A stretch of 64,000 nt of DNA from JAOUFP01 sp963801505 (GTDB lineage: Bacteria; Nitrospirota; Thermodesulfovibrionia; Thermodesulfovibrionales; UBA6898). A program made the position numbers and the translations under genes. Below, piece by piece: positions 9,465 through 17,735 of this stretch. How positions within the stretch are numbered: position 1 is the stretch's first letter; each line of letters begins with the position of its first letter. The DNA lies in contig CAWDEY010000020.1 of NCBI GenBank assembly GCA_963801505.1, positions 62,001 through 126,000 of the forward strand, written 5' to 3'. Below the pieces are notes generated by a model that ran no database searches, had not been told where the DNA came from, and saw only the letters and a program-made list of their open reading frames with translations.

Positions 9465-10835
9465 ATGTCTCTTGTGTCAGACCAAAAAACGGACTGCCTG
9501 ATCGAAACCTGTCAGACCCCAATCTCAGGACCGCTTCAACTATTATGGGAACGATTCATTCCGGTCCTGATTATCGCTGTGCTTTCCCTGATAGTCTACG
9601 AGGGGGTTTTTCATAGCGATTTTGAACCGCTGCTTTATTATGCCAAGACCTCTCAATGGGCCAGGTTCATCATCCGTCCGAGTATTATCTGGGGACTGAT
9701 GGGTTCATCGCTCCTGCTTTTCCGTACATTTTTATGGTTCTGGTACAGGCCGTATGTTCCCTCCGGAATAGAAGATGCGCCGGCCATAACAGTAATTATT
9801 CCTGCATATAATGAAGGGCCCATGGTCGAAAAAACTATCGCTTCCGTGGCCATGGCGAGGTATCCGCGTGAAAAACTCGAAATCATCGTAGTCGATGACG
9901 GAAGCAAAGACGACACCTGGAAGTATATCGTAAAGTCTGCGCTACGCTATCCTGGCCTTGTAAATCCTGTACGCTTTCGGCAAAACCGCGGCAAACGCGC
10001 AGCCCTCGAAGAAGGTTTTTTGCGCGCCGCAGGAGAAATAGCCGTCACCATTGATTCCGACAGCATCATTGAGGACAATGCCCTCCTCGCGATGGCCGGC
10101 CCCTTTCGCAATTCCAGGGTCGGGGCCGTGGCCGGAAAAGTGGCCGTCTATAACAAAAACAAAGGGGTGCTTCCAAGGATGCTCCATGTCAGGTATGTCC
10201 TTTCTTTCGATTTCCTGCGCGCTGCCCAGTCTACTTATGGGGCCGTCTACTGCTGTCCGGGTGCCCTTTCTGCGTACCGCATGTCCGTTGTTCGAGAAGT
10301 GCTCGATCAGTGGATGAAGCAGACCTTTCTGGGCAAGCCCTGCACCTACGGGGAGGACCGCTCCATGACAAACTTCATACTTTCCCGGGGTTATGACACA
10401 ATATATCAACGTACGGCCGTCGTCCATACGATCGCTCCGGAAACTTACGTGAAATTGACCCGGATGTACTTACGGTGGGACAGAAGTTACATAAAAGAGG
10501 AACTGAGGCTCTTCAGGATTTTATGGAAACGTCCTCCAATTTCCCGCATGATCACTCTTGTAGATATAAGCATACGGAACCTCCGTTTTCCACTTAGCTA
10601 CGCGGTCCTCGGACTGCTTGTGAACATGTGCATTCATCAGCCGGCTACGATCTTTAGGCTTCTGTTTGCTATCGGACTGATGTCGTTTCTCAATGCGCTT
10701 TATTATTTGCGCTCCGAACGGTCCTGGAATTTCATCTATGGAATCCTCTACTCGTATTTTTCGGCCTTTACGCTTTTCTGGATTTTTCCCTACGCGCTCT
10801 TCACTGTGCGCTCTCGTTCCTGGATGACGAGGTAA
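9465..10835 (+). CDS. Membrane family 2 glycosyltransferase, hyaluronan/chitin-synthase-like
   Basis: A 456-aa processive-type GT2. TM helices lie at about residues 31-48 and 72-92, with two or three more after about 370. The catalytic domain has VVDDGSKDDT (UDP binding), TIDSDSII (DxD), CCPGALSAYR and TYGEDRSMTN (catalytic-base Asp). After these comes YLRWDRSYIKEE, which aligns with the QxxRW region of Class I hyaluronan synthases and NodC. The Gln of QxxRW is replaced (MYLRW). AAAGGA precedes the ATG. The product would be a beta-linked polysaccharide extruded across the inner membrane; the sugar is not predictable. It stands alone, convergent with leuA (7 bp between stops), with no export or modification genes nearby. 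Confidence 0.85.
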   Translation: MSLVSDQKTDCLIETCQTPISGPLQLLWERFIPVLIIAVLSLIVYEGVFHSDFEPLLYYAKTSQWARFIIRPSIIWGLMGSSLLLFRTFLWFWYRPYVPSGIEDAPAITVIIPAYNEGPMVEKTIASVAMARYPREKLEIIVVDDGSKDDTWKYIVKSALRYPGLVNPVRFRQNRGKRAALEEGFLRAAGEIAVTIDSDSIIEDNALLAMAGPFRNSRVGAVAGKVAVYNKNKGVLPRMLHVRYVLSFDFLRAAQSTYGAVYCCPGALSAYRMSVVREVLDQWMKQTFLGKPCTYGEDRSMTNFILSRGYDTIYQRTAVVHTIAPETYVKLTRMYLRWDRSYIKEELRLFRILWKRPPISRMITLVDISIRNLRFPLSYAVLGLLVNMCIHQPATIFRLLFAIGLMSFLNALYYLRSERSWNFIYGILYSYFSAFTLFWIFPYALFTVRSRSWMTR

Positions 10836-10842
10836 AAAGACC

Positions 10843-12570
10843 CTATTGGGCCGGTTCCATAGTGTAAGATTTCTTTTCCTTCCGCGCACTGATACCTTTG
10901 GCTGCCGCTCTGTTCACCGCACTGACGATCGCCCTGAACGAGGCGATCTCGATACCATTGTCTACGCCAACGCCGAAAAAAAGGCCTCCCTCGCTGTCCT
11001 CTATTCTGACATATGCTGCCGCCTCAGCATCAGAGCCTTCGGAAAGCGCATGTTCATGGTATGAAAGCAGCCTGAAATCATCTGAAACGATCTCCTTAAT
11101 CGCCTTACTGAATGCATCGATCGGCCCATTGCCACTGCCTGAAAGCGTAGTTACAAAACCGTCAGCCTCCACCTTGGCGACGACGTGTGTCAGTGAGAGA
11201 CCATCACCTGAATGGGTTTCATTCATAGCGCAACTTCTGAATTGAAACGGACCGTCCGGATACATATATTCCCTCTCGAAGGCCTCCAGCAGCATAGGGG
11301 GACGCAGTTCACAGCCGGTCCTCTCAGCCATAGCCTGGATAAGCGCTCCGAATTCGGCATGCATCTCCCTCGGGAGGACAAACCCGTATACGCTCTCCAT
11401 GACATAGGCGGCGCCTCCTTTGCCTGACTGGCTGTTAATGCGAATCATTGATTCGTAGGTCCTGCCCACGTCTGCCGGATCGATCGGAAGATAGGGGACC
11501 TCCCATACCCCGCCGCTTTCTTCATATGCCTTCATACCTTTTTTTATGGCGTCCTGGTGCGAGCCTGAAAAAGCTGTATAGACCAACTCCCCGGCGTAGG
11601 GGTGGCGGGGATGTATGGGGAGCCTCGTACAGCGTTCGCAGACACCGGCGATCCTGTCTATATCACTCAGGTCCAGCCCGGGGTCAATGCCCTGAGAGAA
11701 CAGGTTCATCGCAAGAGTAAGTATGTCGACATTCCCGGTCCGCTCGCCATTACCAAAGAGCGTGCCTTCAACCCTTTCGGTCCCTGCCATAAGAGCAAGT
11801 TCGGTAGCCGCGACAGCGGTGCCCCGGTCGTTATGCGCGTGAGCGCTGATGACGACACGGTCACGGTCTTTCAGATGCCGGCAGAACCATTCTATCTGGT
11901 CGGCATAGACATTCGGCGTGGCCATCTCTACTGTCGAGGGCAGGTTCAGGACAACCTTCCGCTCAACAGTCGGTTCCCATACAGACATCACGGCCTCGCA
12001 GATCCCGACCGCAAAATCGGTCTCAGTGCCGGTAAAACTCTCGGGTGTATATTCGAACAGTATATCACTGCCCTCCATCCTTTCCGCCTCCTGCCGGCAG
12101 ATCGAGGCCCCTCTCACCGCAAGTTCAATGACCTCCGTCCGGTCCATCCTGAAGACTACTCTTCGCTGCAGCGCCGAGGTTGAATTATACAGATGCACGA
12201 CAGCGCGTCTGACGCCCTTCAGTGACTTGAAGGTTTTTTGTATCAGGTGCTCCCGGGCCTGCGTAAGTACCTGTATCGTAACTGAATCAGGTATAAGATC
12301 TCCCTCAATCAGCCTCCTGATGAAATCATATTCTGTCCGGGAAGCCGAAGGAAACCCCACCTCGATCTCTTTGAATCCCGTGTCGACGAGGAGATTGAAT
12401 ATCTCCAGCTTTTCCTCCACTGTCATCGGCATGATCAGGGACTGGTTGCCGTCCCGCAGGTCAACACTGCACCAACGGGGTGCCCTGCTGATAGTCTTTG
12501 AGGGCCAGGTCCGGTCCGGCAGCTGCATGGCTGGGAATGGCCTGTATTTGTGCACTGGCATCTGTTTCAT
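10843..12570 (-). CDS. leuA: 2-isopropylmalate synthase, LeuA2-type
   Basis: The first committed enzyme of leucine synthesis, condensing acetyl-CoA with 2-oxoisovalerate. At 575 aa it belongs to the long form found in actinobacteria, fungi and some proteobacteria. The catalytic TIM barrel starts near residue 30 with CSVDLRDGNQ (metal-binding Asp), and HAHNDRGTAVAATELALMAG supplies the metal His pair. The C-terminal LeuA dimer/regulatory domain (from about residue 430) usually binds leucine for feedback. GAGGAGG lies 6 nt before the ATG. Upstream there is a leader ORF with four leucine codons followed by a terminator hairpin, so the gene is under transcription attenuation. No leuBCD genes are in the window. 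Confidence 0.96.
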   Translation of the reverse strand: MKQMPVHKYRPFPAMQLPDRTWPSKTISRAPRWCSVDLRDGNQSLIMPMTVEEKLEIFNLLVDTGFKEIEVGFPSASRTEYDFIRRLIEGDLIPDSVTIQVLTQAREHLIQKTFKSLKGVRRAVVHLYNSTSALQRRVVFRMDRTEVIELAVRGASICRQEAERMEGSDILFEYTPESFTGTETDFAVGICEAVMSVWEPTVERKVVLNLPSTVEMATPNVYADQIEWFCRHLKDRDRVVISAHAHNDRGTAVAATELALMAGTERVEGTLFGNGERTGNVDILTLAMNLFSQGIDPGLDLSDIDRIAGVCERCTRLPIHPRHPYAGELVYTAFSGSHQDAIKKGMKAYEESGGVWEVPYLPIDPADVGRTYESMIRINSQSGKGGAAYVMESVYGFVLPREMHAEFGALIQAMAERTGCELRPPMLLEAFEREYMYPDGPFQFRSCAMNETHSGDGLSLTHVVAKVEADGFVTTLSGSGNGPIDAFSKAIKEIVSDDFRLLSYHEHALSEGSDAEAAAYVRIEDSEGGLFFGVGVDNGIEIASFRAIVSAVNRAAAKGISARKEKKSYTMEPAQ

Positions 12571-12624
12571 GATAAACCTCCTCTTGTTTTACCCGATCAG
12601 GCCAAGACCATGACCGGCTGAAAA

Positions 12625-12657
12625 TAAAAAAGGCCGCGGAGAGTTGTCCGCGGCCTT
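12625..12657 (-). terminator. Attenuator terminator upstream of leuA
   Basis: On the minus strand AAGGCCGCGGA (12657-12647) pairs perfectly with TCCGCGGCCTT (12640-12630) around a 6-nt loop, followed directly by a T tract. This is an intrinsic terminator 55 nt before the leuA start codon and 31 nt after the leader stop. Its 5' arm (12654-12648, GCCGCGG) is complementary to CCGTGGC in the leader ORF (12713-12707), giving an alternative antiterminator pairing. Confidence 0.85.
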
Positions 12658-12687
12658 CAGAAGTCTTTTCTTATTATCAGTTAATCG

Positions 12688-12771
12688 CTAACAAAAACCC
12701 CCTTCAGCCACGGCACAAAGCCATGCATCTTTCGTAAGTCGAAGATTGTTCTGAAGGATTGTCGTCATCAT
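12688..12771 (-). CDS. leuA leader peptide, 27 aa, four CTT leucine codons
   Basis: This short ORF begins MMTTILQNNLRLTKDAWLC and ends AVAEGGFC. Leucine is at codons 6, 10, 12 and 18, every one CTT. It sits between a strong promoter and a terminator hairpin in front of leuA. When leucine is short, a ribosome stalled at codons 6-12 would leave codons 19-22 free to pair with the 5' arm of the terminator. A ribosome that reaches the stop would cover them and allow termination. No Shine-Dalgarno sequence is present and the -10 box ends 6 nt before the ATG, so the leader is probably leaderless. It is not an annotated family to my knowledge; the mechanism is inferred from the pairing. Confidence 0.75.
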   Translation of the reverse strand: MMTTILQNNLRLTKDAWLCAVAEGGFC

Positions 12772-12777
12772 ATTTAA

Positions 12778-12807
12778 ACTATAAACCAGGCCTTCAAGCC
12801 CTGTCAA
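12778..12807 (-). promoter_or_regulatory. Sigma-70 promoter of the leuA leader transcript
   Basis: Perfect TTGACA (12807-12802), an 18-nt spacer, TATAGT (12783-12778). The expected transcription start, about 7 nt downstream, coincides with the ATG of the leader peptide at 12771. Confidence 0.8.
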
Positions 12808-12877
12808 GAAAGCAGATTGATATATTTGATTGTCAAAGGCAAGGATGAGAGCCTGGGATAAGTTGTTTTGCAGTTCC

Positions 12878-13222
12878 TTAAACTACACCTCCTTCTCCCC
12901 TGAGATACCCTACTACCTGTGGATTTGGCTTTGGAAGACCTGCCACCTTCCATGCAGTAAGAGGCTCCATAAACTGTTCGGTTATACATTCCTTGGGCTG
13001 ATGAACATTTTTACAGATAGAACCGAGAATCGGAAAAAAATTATATTTCTTGTAATGGTCCCTCAAAAATTTAATAACTTCCAGTCTGTCTTTAGTCAGT
13101 TCTTCGACACCTTCCTGCTCTGCCAATGCACACGCCACCTTTTCGTTCCAGTCATCCGGATTTTCGAGATATCCTTCATCATCCACATTTATCTTCATAT
13201 CTGAGTATTTCAATACAGGCAT
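12878..13222 (-). CDS. DsrC/TusE-family protein lacking both conserved C-terminal cysteines
   Basis: A 114-aa protein with clear DsrC-family sequence: the N-terminal DDEGYLENPDDWNEKVACAL, then RLEVIKFLRDHYKKYNFFP and the C-terminal AWKVAGLPKP. In sulfite-reductase DsrC and in TusE the tail ends with a reactive Cys (CysA), and DsrC also has CysB ten residues earlier. Here the CysB site is Trp (AWKVAGLP) and the tail (PNPQVVGYLRGEGGVV) has no Cys. It therefore cannot carry persulfide or trisulfide at those sites. Cysteine-less members have been proposed to be regulatory (RspA-like); that assignment here is inference. AGGAGG precedes the ATG. No dsrAB or tus genes are adjacent. Cytoplasmic. Confidence 0.88.
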   Translation of the reverse strand: MPVLKYSDMKINVDDEGYLENPDDWNEKVACALAEQEGVEELTKDRLEVIKFLRDHYKKYNFFPILGSICKNVHQPKECITEQFMEPLTAWKVAGLPKPNPQVVGYLRGEGGVV

Positions 13223-13588
13223 GTAATACCTCCTATCAGATTATTCACCTTCTTCAAAGTTTCTAACAAACTGACCTACATGGACACCTAAATAAAGAGG
13301 CATCAGTAGCTGTTTTGCATGCTGAAACCTTATTTACACCCTGTGTCTTCAGCCCGCCCTTTTTGACAGCATCTATCCTCTATGACTTCCTCCTTTTTTT
13401 TATCTGGTTTTTAAATTCAGACAATATAGACATCATCATATTGCCATACCCTGATTACTACATATCATATAAACCAGGAAGAATCAAGATTCGGACTGTC
13501 TCCCCATACCACCTCCGCCTTTCTTACAGGGATATCACACCTCCTAATGGCAATGTGCATTTCGTGGCATTTGGCGGTAAAATGAAAT
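13223..13588. other. Intergenic spacer, nothing convincing found
   Basis: 366 bp of AT-rich sequence between the DsrC-like gene, transcribed leftward, and the DUF255 pseudogene, transcribed rightward. It must hold both promoters. An open frame at 13315-13596 is not supported: it has no Shine-Dalgarno sequence, has an unusual composition, and overlaps the pseudogene start. Confidence 0.5.
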
Positions 13589-15375
13589 ATGAGTAAATTC
13601 GCAGCAGCTATTCTGTCTGTCCTTATCTTTTTCAACCAGGCCGCACTGGCATCTGATTTCAGGTTCTCGCCCAGACCCAACAAGGCCGATCTCATAAACT
13701 GGCAGCAATGGGGCCGGTGCCTCCTTTTCTGATGCAAAGAGGCTTCAGAGGCCAGTTCTCCTTGCCCTGAGTGCGGTCTGGTGCCACTGGTGTCATGTCA
13801 TGGACGAGACGACATACTCTGACACAGACGTCATCGCTTATCATCAATGCTAACTTCATCCCCGTAAGGGTCGACACTGACATGAGGCCCGACATCGACA
13901 GCCTTTACAATCAGGGAGGCTGGCCGAGCACCCTGGTACTTACGGCTGAGGGAAATATCGTATCGGGCGGTACCTATATCCCGCCGGAGGACATGGTCTC
14001 CTGGCTCAAGAAGGCTGTCGCGGCATACAGGAATGACAGGCACGGCACCGGAAATAAGAGAGAGAATAAATCTGAGCACAGCAGGAGAAAGCGACAACAG
14101 AGACGGCAGACCTGAAAAGGACAGTCAGCAAGCCTGAGGTCGGCCTTCGACAGCCAGCACGGCGGCTTTGGGATGGCGCAGAAATTTCCGAACCCTGAGG
14201 CGATCGATTTCCTTGTCTCCGAATTTTCAAGGAACAGGGACGAAGAGATAAAAGAGATGATCACCCTGACGCTCGACAGGATGGAGGCTGGCGGGATACA
14301 CGACAATATCAGCGGAGGGTTTTTCAGATACTCAACACGGCCCGACTGGTCGTCGCCCCATTACGAAAAAATGCTCGAGTCTGAACGCGGGGCTTGCGAG
14401 GAACTATGCATCGGCCTCTCTGGCCCTCGGCAAAGACAGCTACAGGAAGGTCCTCGACGGGACGATCGGCTATATCATGAATAATCTCTACGACCGGAAA
14501 ACAGGGGTCTTCTACGGGAGCCAGGATGCTGACGAAGTTTATTACACCGCAAAGACGCGAGTGGGCCCGCCGCCCCGTGTCGACACCACCATTTATGCCG
14601 GTCCGAATGCCCAGATGATCACCACCCTGGTGGCAGCCTCTGGCGCAACAGGATCGAAGGAGTATCTCGAACAGGCTGAGAAGGCGGCCGGGTTCATGAT
14701 CCGGCAACCTCTACTCTGAAAAAAAAGGGATCTATCGTTATTATCGTGACGGGGACAAACATCTGTCCGGACTGCTCGCTGACAATGTCCTGTTCGGCAG
14801 TGCGCTCATCGATCTCTACAACGCGACCGGGGACAGGAGGTACATCGACACGGCCCAGGATGTGGCCCGCCTCCTTGCCGGGAAGTTCTTCGATAGTCAA
14901 CAGGGCTCGTTCAGGACAAGTATAGAAACAACGCCGGTCGGGCCTTCTGAGCCGGGAGGGCTCATGGAATACAACACCGCTGTTTCGAATCTCAGGGCCG
15001 CTGTTTTTCTGCTGAGGATTTCAGGGTATCAGGAAGACGCGAAACTCAAAGAGCTGGCCGGCCGCGCGATCGCGCGGACAAAAGATGACTGCGAAAGGAT
15101 CGGACCTGCTGCCGGGTTTTGCGGGACAGCGTTGGAATGGCAGCTCCTGGAGCCCCTCGAAATCGTGATCATAACCGCCGGGAGGACCTGAACGGTTCCT
15201 TACCGCGGTGAACAGAATCTATATCCCGCAGAAGGTGGTCAGGGTGCTTTCGCTGAAGAAAGATGAGGCCGCTATCAGGCGTCTCGGCTATCCCCTGAGG
15301 GAGTCCCTCTACCTTTGCGCGGCAAAGAAATGCTTTGCCGCCGTCACTGAGCCGGGAAAGTGGCGGCTGAGGTGA
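13589..15375 (+). pseudogene. Exported DUF255/thioredoxin-like (YyaL/SPATA20 family) gene broken by many frameshifts
   Basis: Pieces of one protein read in order through changing frames. There is a signal peptide (MSKFAAAILSVLIFF) ending ALAS, a thioredoxin-like start (AVWCHWCHVMDETTYSD), and NQGGWPSTLVLTAEGN. AFDSQHGGFGMAQKFPNPEA and HYEKMLE follow, then a C-terminal six-hairpin part (NLYDRKTGVFYGSQDADE; PGGLMEYNTAVSNLRAAVFL) ending EPGKWRLR and a stop at 15373-15375. Frame changes occur near 13713, 13845, 14050-14115, 14385, 14705 (two) and 15188. So many breaks in one gene with sound neighbours suggest true decay, though clustered sequence errors are possible. Intact relatives are cytosolic or periplasmic proteins of unknown biochemistry. 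Confidence 0.85.
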
Positions 15376-15521
15376 AGAAAGTATATGGAGGGTCTGAAAA
15401 AGGAGAAGTCGACGCCGATTCCTTAGGTCTGCAAAAACAGCAATCCTTTTTCTTCATCAATGTAACCATCTCCATACCCGGCTGTCTCATATTTTAGATA
15501 AAGGTCCGCTATGAAAAATCT

Positions 15522-16166
15522 TCAAACTCTGGATTTGGCGCCAGGTAAAAGGTCCTGCTTTAATAGTGTGTATTTTTCAATTATATCTTTTCTCCTGAAA
15601 CAATCGAGAGAGTGGTCGTTTACCATGCCTGTAGCCTGCATATGCGCGTAACATGTTGTGGACCCCAAAAATTTAAAGCCTCTTTTCTTCAAGTCCCTGC
15701 TTAAGGCGTCCGACTCCTTACTCGTTGCAGGATAGTCTGATAATTTCCGGAGCTTATTGATCTTGGGTTTACCGTCAACAAAATCCCATACGTATTTTGA
15801 AAAACTCCCGTATTTTGCCTGGACTTCAAGAAATTTATGCGCATTATTTACCGTAGCTTCAATTTTTAATCTATTTCTGATGATCCCCGGATTCAGCAAC
15901 AGTCTTTCAATCTTTGACTTATCAAATTTGGCAATCCTTTCCGGTTCAAAATTGTCAAATGCAATTCGGTAATTCTCTCTCTTCTTTAAAACCGTGTACC
16001 AGCTCAACCCGGCCTGGGCTGATTCCAAAGTCAGAAATTCAAACAGCATCCGGTCGTCATAAACCGGGACACCCCATTCCCTATCGTGGTATTCGACATA
16101 ATCAGCCTTGCTTAGATCAACCCATGGACAGCGACAGATTTGCACGCATGATTTCTTCTTATTCAT
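15522..16166 (-). CDS. tag: DNA-3-methyladenine glycosylase I
   Basis: Base-excision repair glycosylase that removes 3-methyladenine from alkylated DNA. CRCPWVDLSKADYVEYHDRE is the N-terminal zinc and substrate-pocket signature. LFEFLTLESAQAGLSWYTVL is the helix-hairpin-helix family signature with the Glu and Trp of the base pocket. The zinc-binding C-terminal GSTTCYAHMQATGMVNDHS completes the Tag zinc site. I chose the ATG at 16166 (214 aa) because AAGGAGACGA stands directly before it; a start 18 nt further upstream lacks this. It is a single gene with a 105-nt gap to the citrate synthase stop. Confidence 0.95.
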   Translation of the reverse strand: MNKKKSCVQICRCPWVDLSKADYVEYHDREWGVPVYDDRMLFEFLTLESAQAGLSWYTVLKKRENYRIAFDNFEPERIAKFDKSKIERLLLNPGIIRNRLKIEATVNNAHKFLEVQAKYGSFSKYVWDFVDGKPKINKLRKLSDYPATSKESDALSRDLKKRGFKFLGSTTCYAHMQATGMVNDHSLDCFRRKDIIEKYTLLKQDLLPGAKSRV

Positions 16167-16270
16167 TCGTCTCCTTCGATACACAAAAACAGAGTTTATG
16201 TACAGACCCTATTTAGACTGTATTGACGACAGTCACCGTCTGTTTTTGTAGTAACGTTAAGATAGGAGTA

Positions 16271-17617
16271 TCACCTCAATGCCAGGGGAACATAGTCGCT
16301 CCTCAGACCGGGCAGCGAAGAAACATAAGATGGCCTTATGAGTTTGCCCTGAATAATCTCCTCGATCCTGTGGGCTGACCAGCCTGCCACACGCGACATC
16401 GCAAAGATGGGGGTAAAGAGTTCTTTCGGTATTCCCATAGACCTATAAACAAACCCTGAATAAAAATCAACGTTCGCTGATGCCACCTTCCGCTTTTTCC
16501 TCAGAACAATCTCCGGTGAAAGCAGGGCAACTTTCCTGTATAGATTAAATTCCTCTCCCATTCCTGACTTCCTCGCGATCTCATCTGCCTTATTTTCTAG
16601 TACCAACGCCCTCGGGTCTGACTTTGTATAGACGGCATGGCCTATACCGTAGATCTTGCCTGATTTGTCACCGACCTTCTTGTCCAGTATTTTTTCCAGA
16701 TAAGTGGAAACTTCATCGTCATCATTCCAGTCTTTAACATGAGATTTTATGTCTTCCATCATACCCTCGACCGCTTCGTTAGCACCGCCGTGCAGGTGTC
16801 CTGACAGGGAAGCAACACCTGAACAGATCGCCATATAACTATTGGCCCCTGAAGAGGAGACGGCCCTTACTGTGAAAGTCGAGTTGTTGCCGCCACCATG
16901 TTCGGCATGAAGTACGAGCATCATGTCAAAAAGATGAGCAGCCATTTTGTCAGGCTTCTTACCATGCAGCATATAGAGGAAATTTTCCGCATGACTGTAT
17001 TCATCTCTTGGTTCCGGTAGTTCATCCAGGGTTTTCCTGTGACCGCTTGATGAATGGTAGTTGTACGCAACTATAGTAGGGAATTTAGCGATAAGGTCAA
17101 TGCATTGCCGTGAGAGATCTTTTATGTCGGTCGAGTTGGGGTTCCTGTCAAACAGATGCATGGCAGACACGATCGTGTGAAGAGAGCCCATCTGATCGTC
17201 GTGAGGGGGCCTGTTGAGAATGATCTTTTTTGCTTCTTCCGGCATATGTCTTCTTTGCGCAAGCTCGCTGGTAAAGGTATTGAGATGCTCCTTGTTGGGA
17301 AGCTCGCTTGTCAGCAGAAGGTATGCTATCTCTTCAAAACCGAACCTGTTCTCCTTCTGATGGTATTTGACCAGGTCTTTAACATTATAACCGCTGTAAT
17401 AGAGTTCGCCGTCAAGGTCTATCTTTTTCTCTGTGCCGTCTGCATGTAGTTCTTTCTTGTAGCCAATCACCTGCCCTTTGCTGGTTATACCCACAAAAAC
17501 ACCTGTACCGTCCTCATTTCTCAGGCCAAGTTTTATGTTCTTTGCCTTGACGAGGTCAGGTGATATCTTGTCATGCTTTAAAGCCAGCTTTTGAATTATT
17601 TTAAGTACGTTTTCCAT
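16271..17617 (-). CDS. gltA: Citrate (Si)-synthase
   Basis: Condenses oxaloacetate and acetyl-CoA to citrate. The three catalytic residues are visible: His in LHAEHGGGNNSTF, His in YGIGHAVYTKSDPRA, and Asp in SANVDFYSGFVY. The N-terminus (about 80 aa before the fold proper) is longer than in short bacterial enzymes and resembles the Nitrospira/Desulfobacter-like group. The start at 17617 (MENVLKII) is preferred over 17629 because GAGGTGG lies just before it. It stands alone between tag and glgC, all leftward. A methylcitrate synthase role is possible but not suggested by context. Confidence 0.93.
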   Translation of the reverse strand: MENVLKIIQKLALKHDKISPDLVKAKNIKLGLRNEDGTGVFVGITSKGQVIGYKKELHADGTEKKIDLDGELYYSGYNVKDLVKYHQKENRFGFEEIAYLLLTSELPNKEHLNTFTSELAQRRHMPEEAKKIILNRPPHDDQMGSLHTIVSAMHLFDRNPNSTDIKDLSRQCIDLIAKFPTIVAYNYHSSSGHRKTLDELPEPRDEYSHAENFLYMLHGKKPDKMAAHLFDMMLVLHAEHGGGNNSTFTVRAVSSSGANSYMAICSGVASLSGHLHGGANEAVEGMMEDIKSHVKDWNDDDEVSTYLEKILDKKVGDKSGKIYGIGHAVYTKSDPRALVLENKADEIARKSGMGEEFNLYRKVALLSPEIVLRKKRKVASANVDFYSGFVYRSMGIPKELFTPIFAMSRVAGWSAHRIEEIIQGKLIRPSYVSSLPGLRSDYVPLALR

Positions 17618-17735
17618 GGACCACCTCATTATTATTTATTATTCTCCGGATTGGATATTTATCAGAAACAATAACCACACTATCAAGAAAAACTATCTTA
17701 AGATACTTTTCATAATGTAATCTTCCCGGGAAGCT

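Noticed and set aside
13315..13596. A 93-aa frame before the DUF255 pseudogene
   Set aside because: No ribosome site, odd composition, and it overlaps the signal peptide of the real gene.
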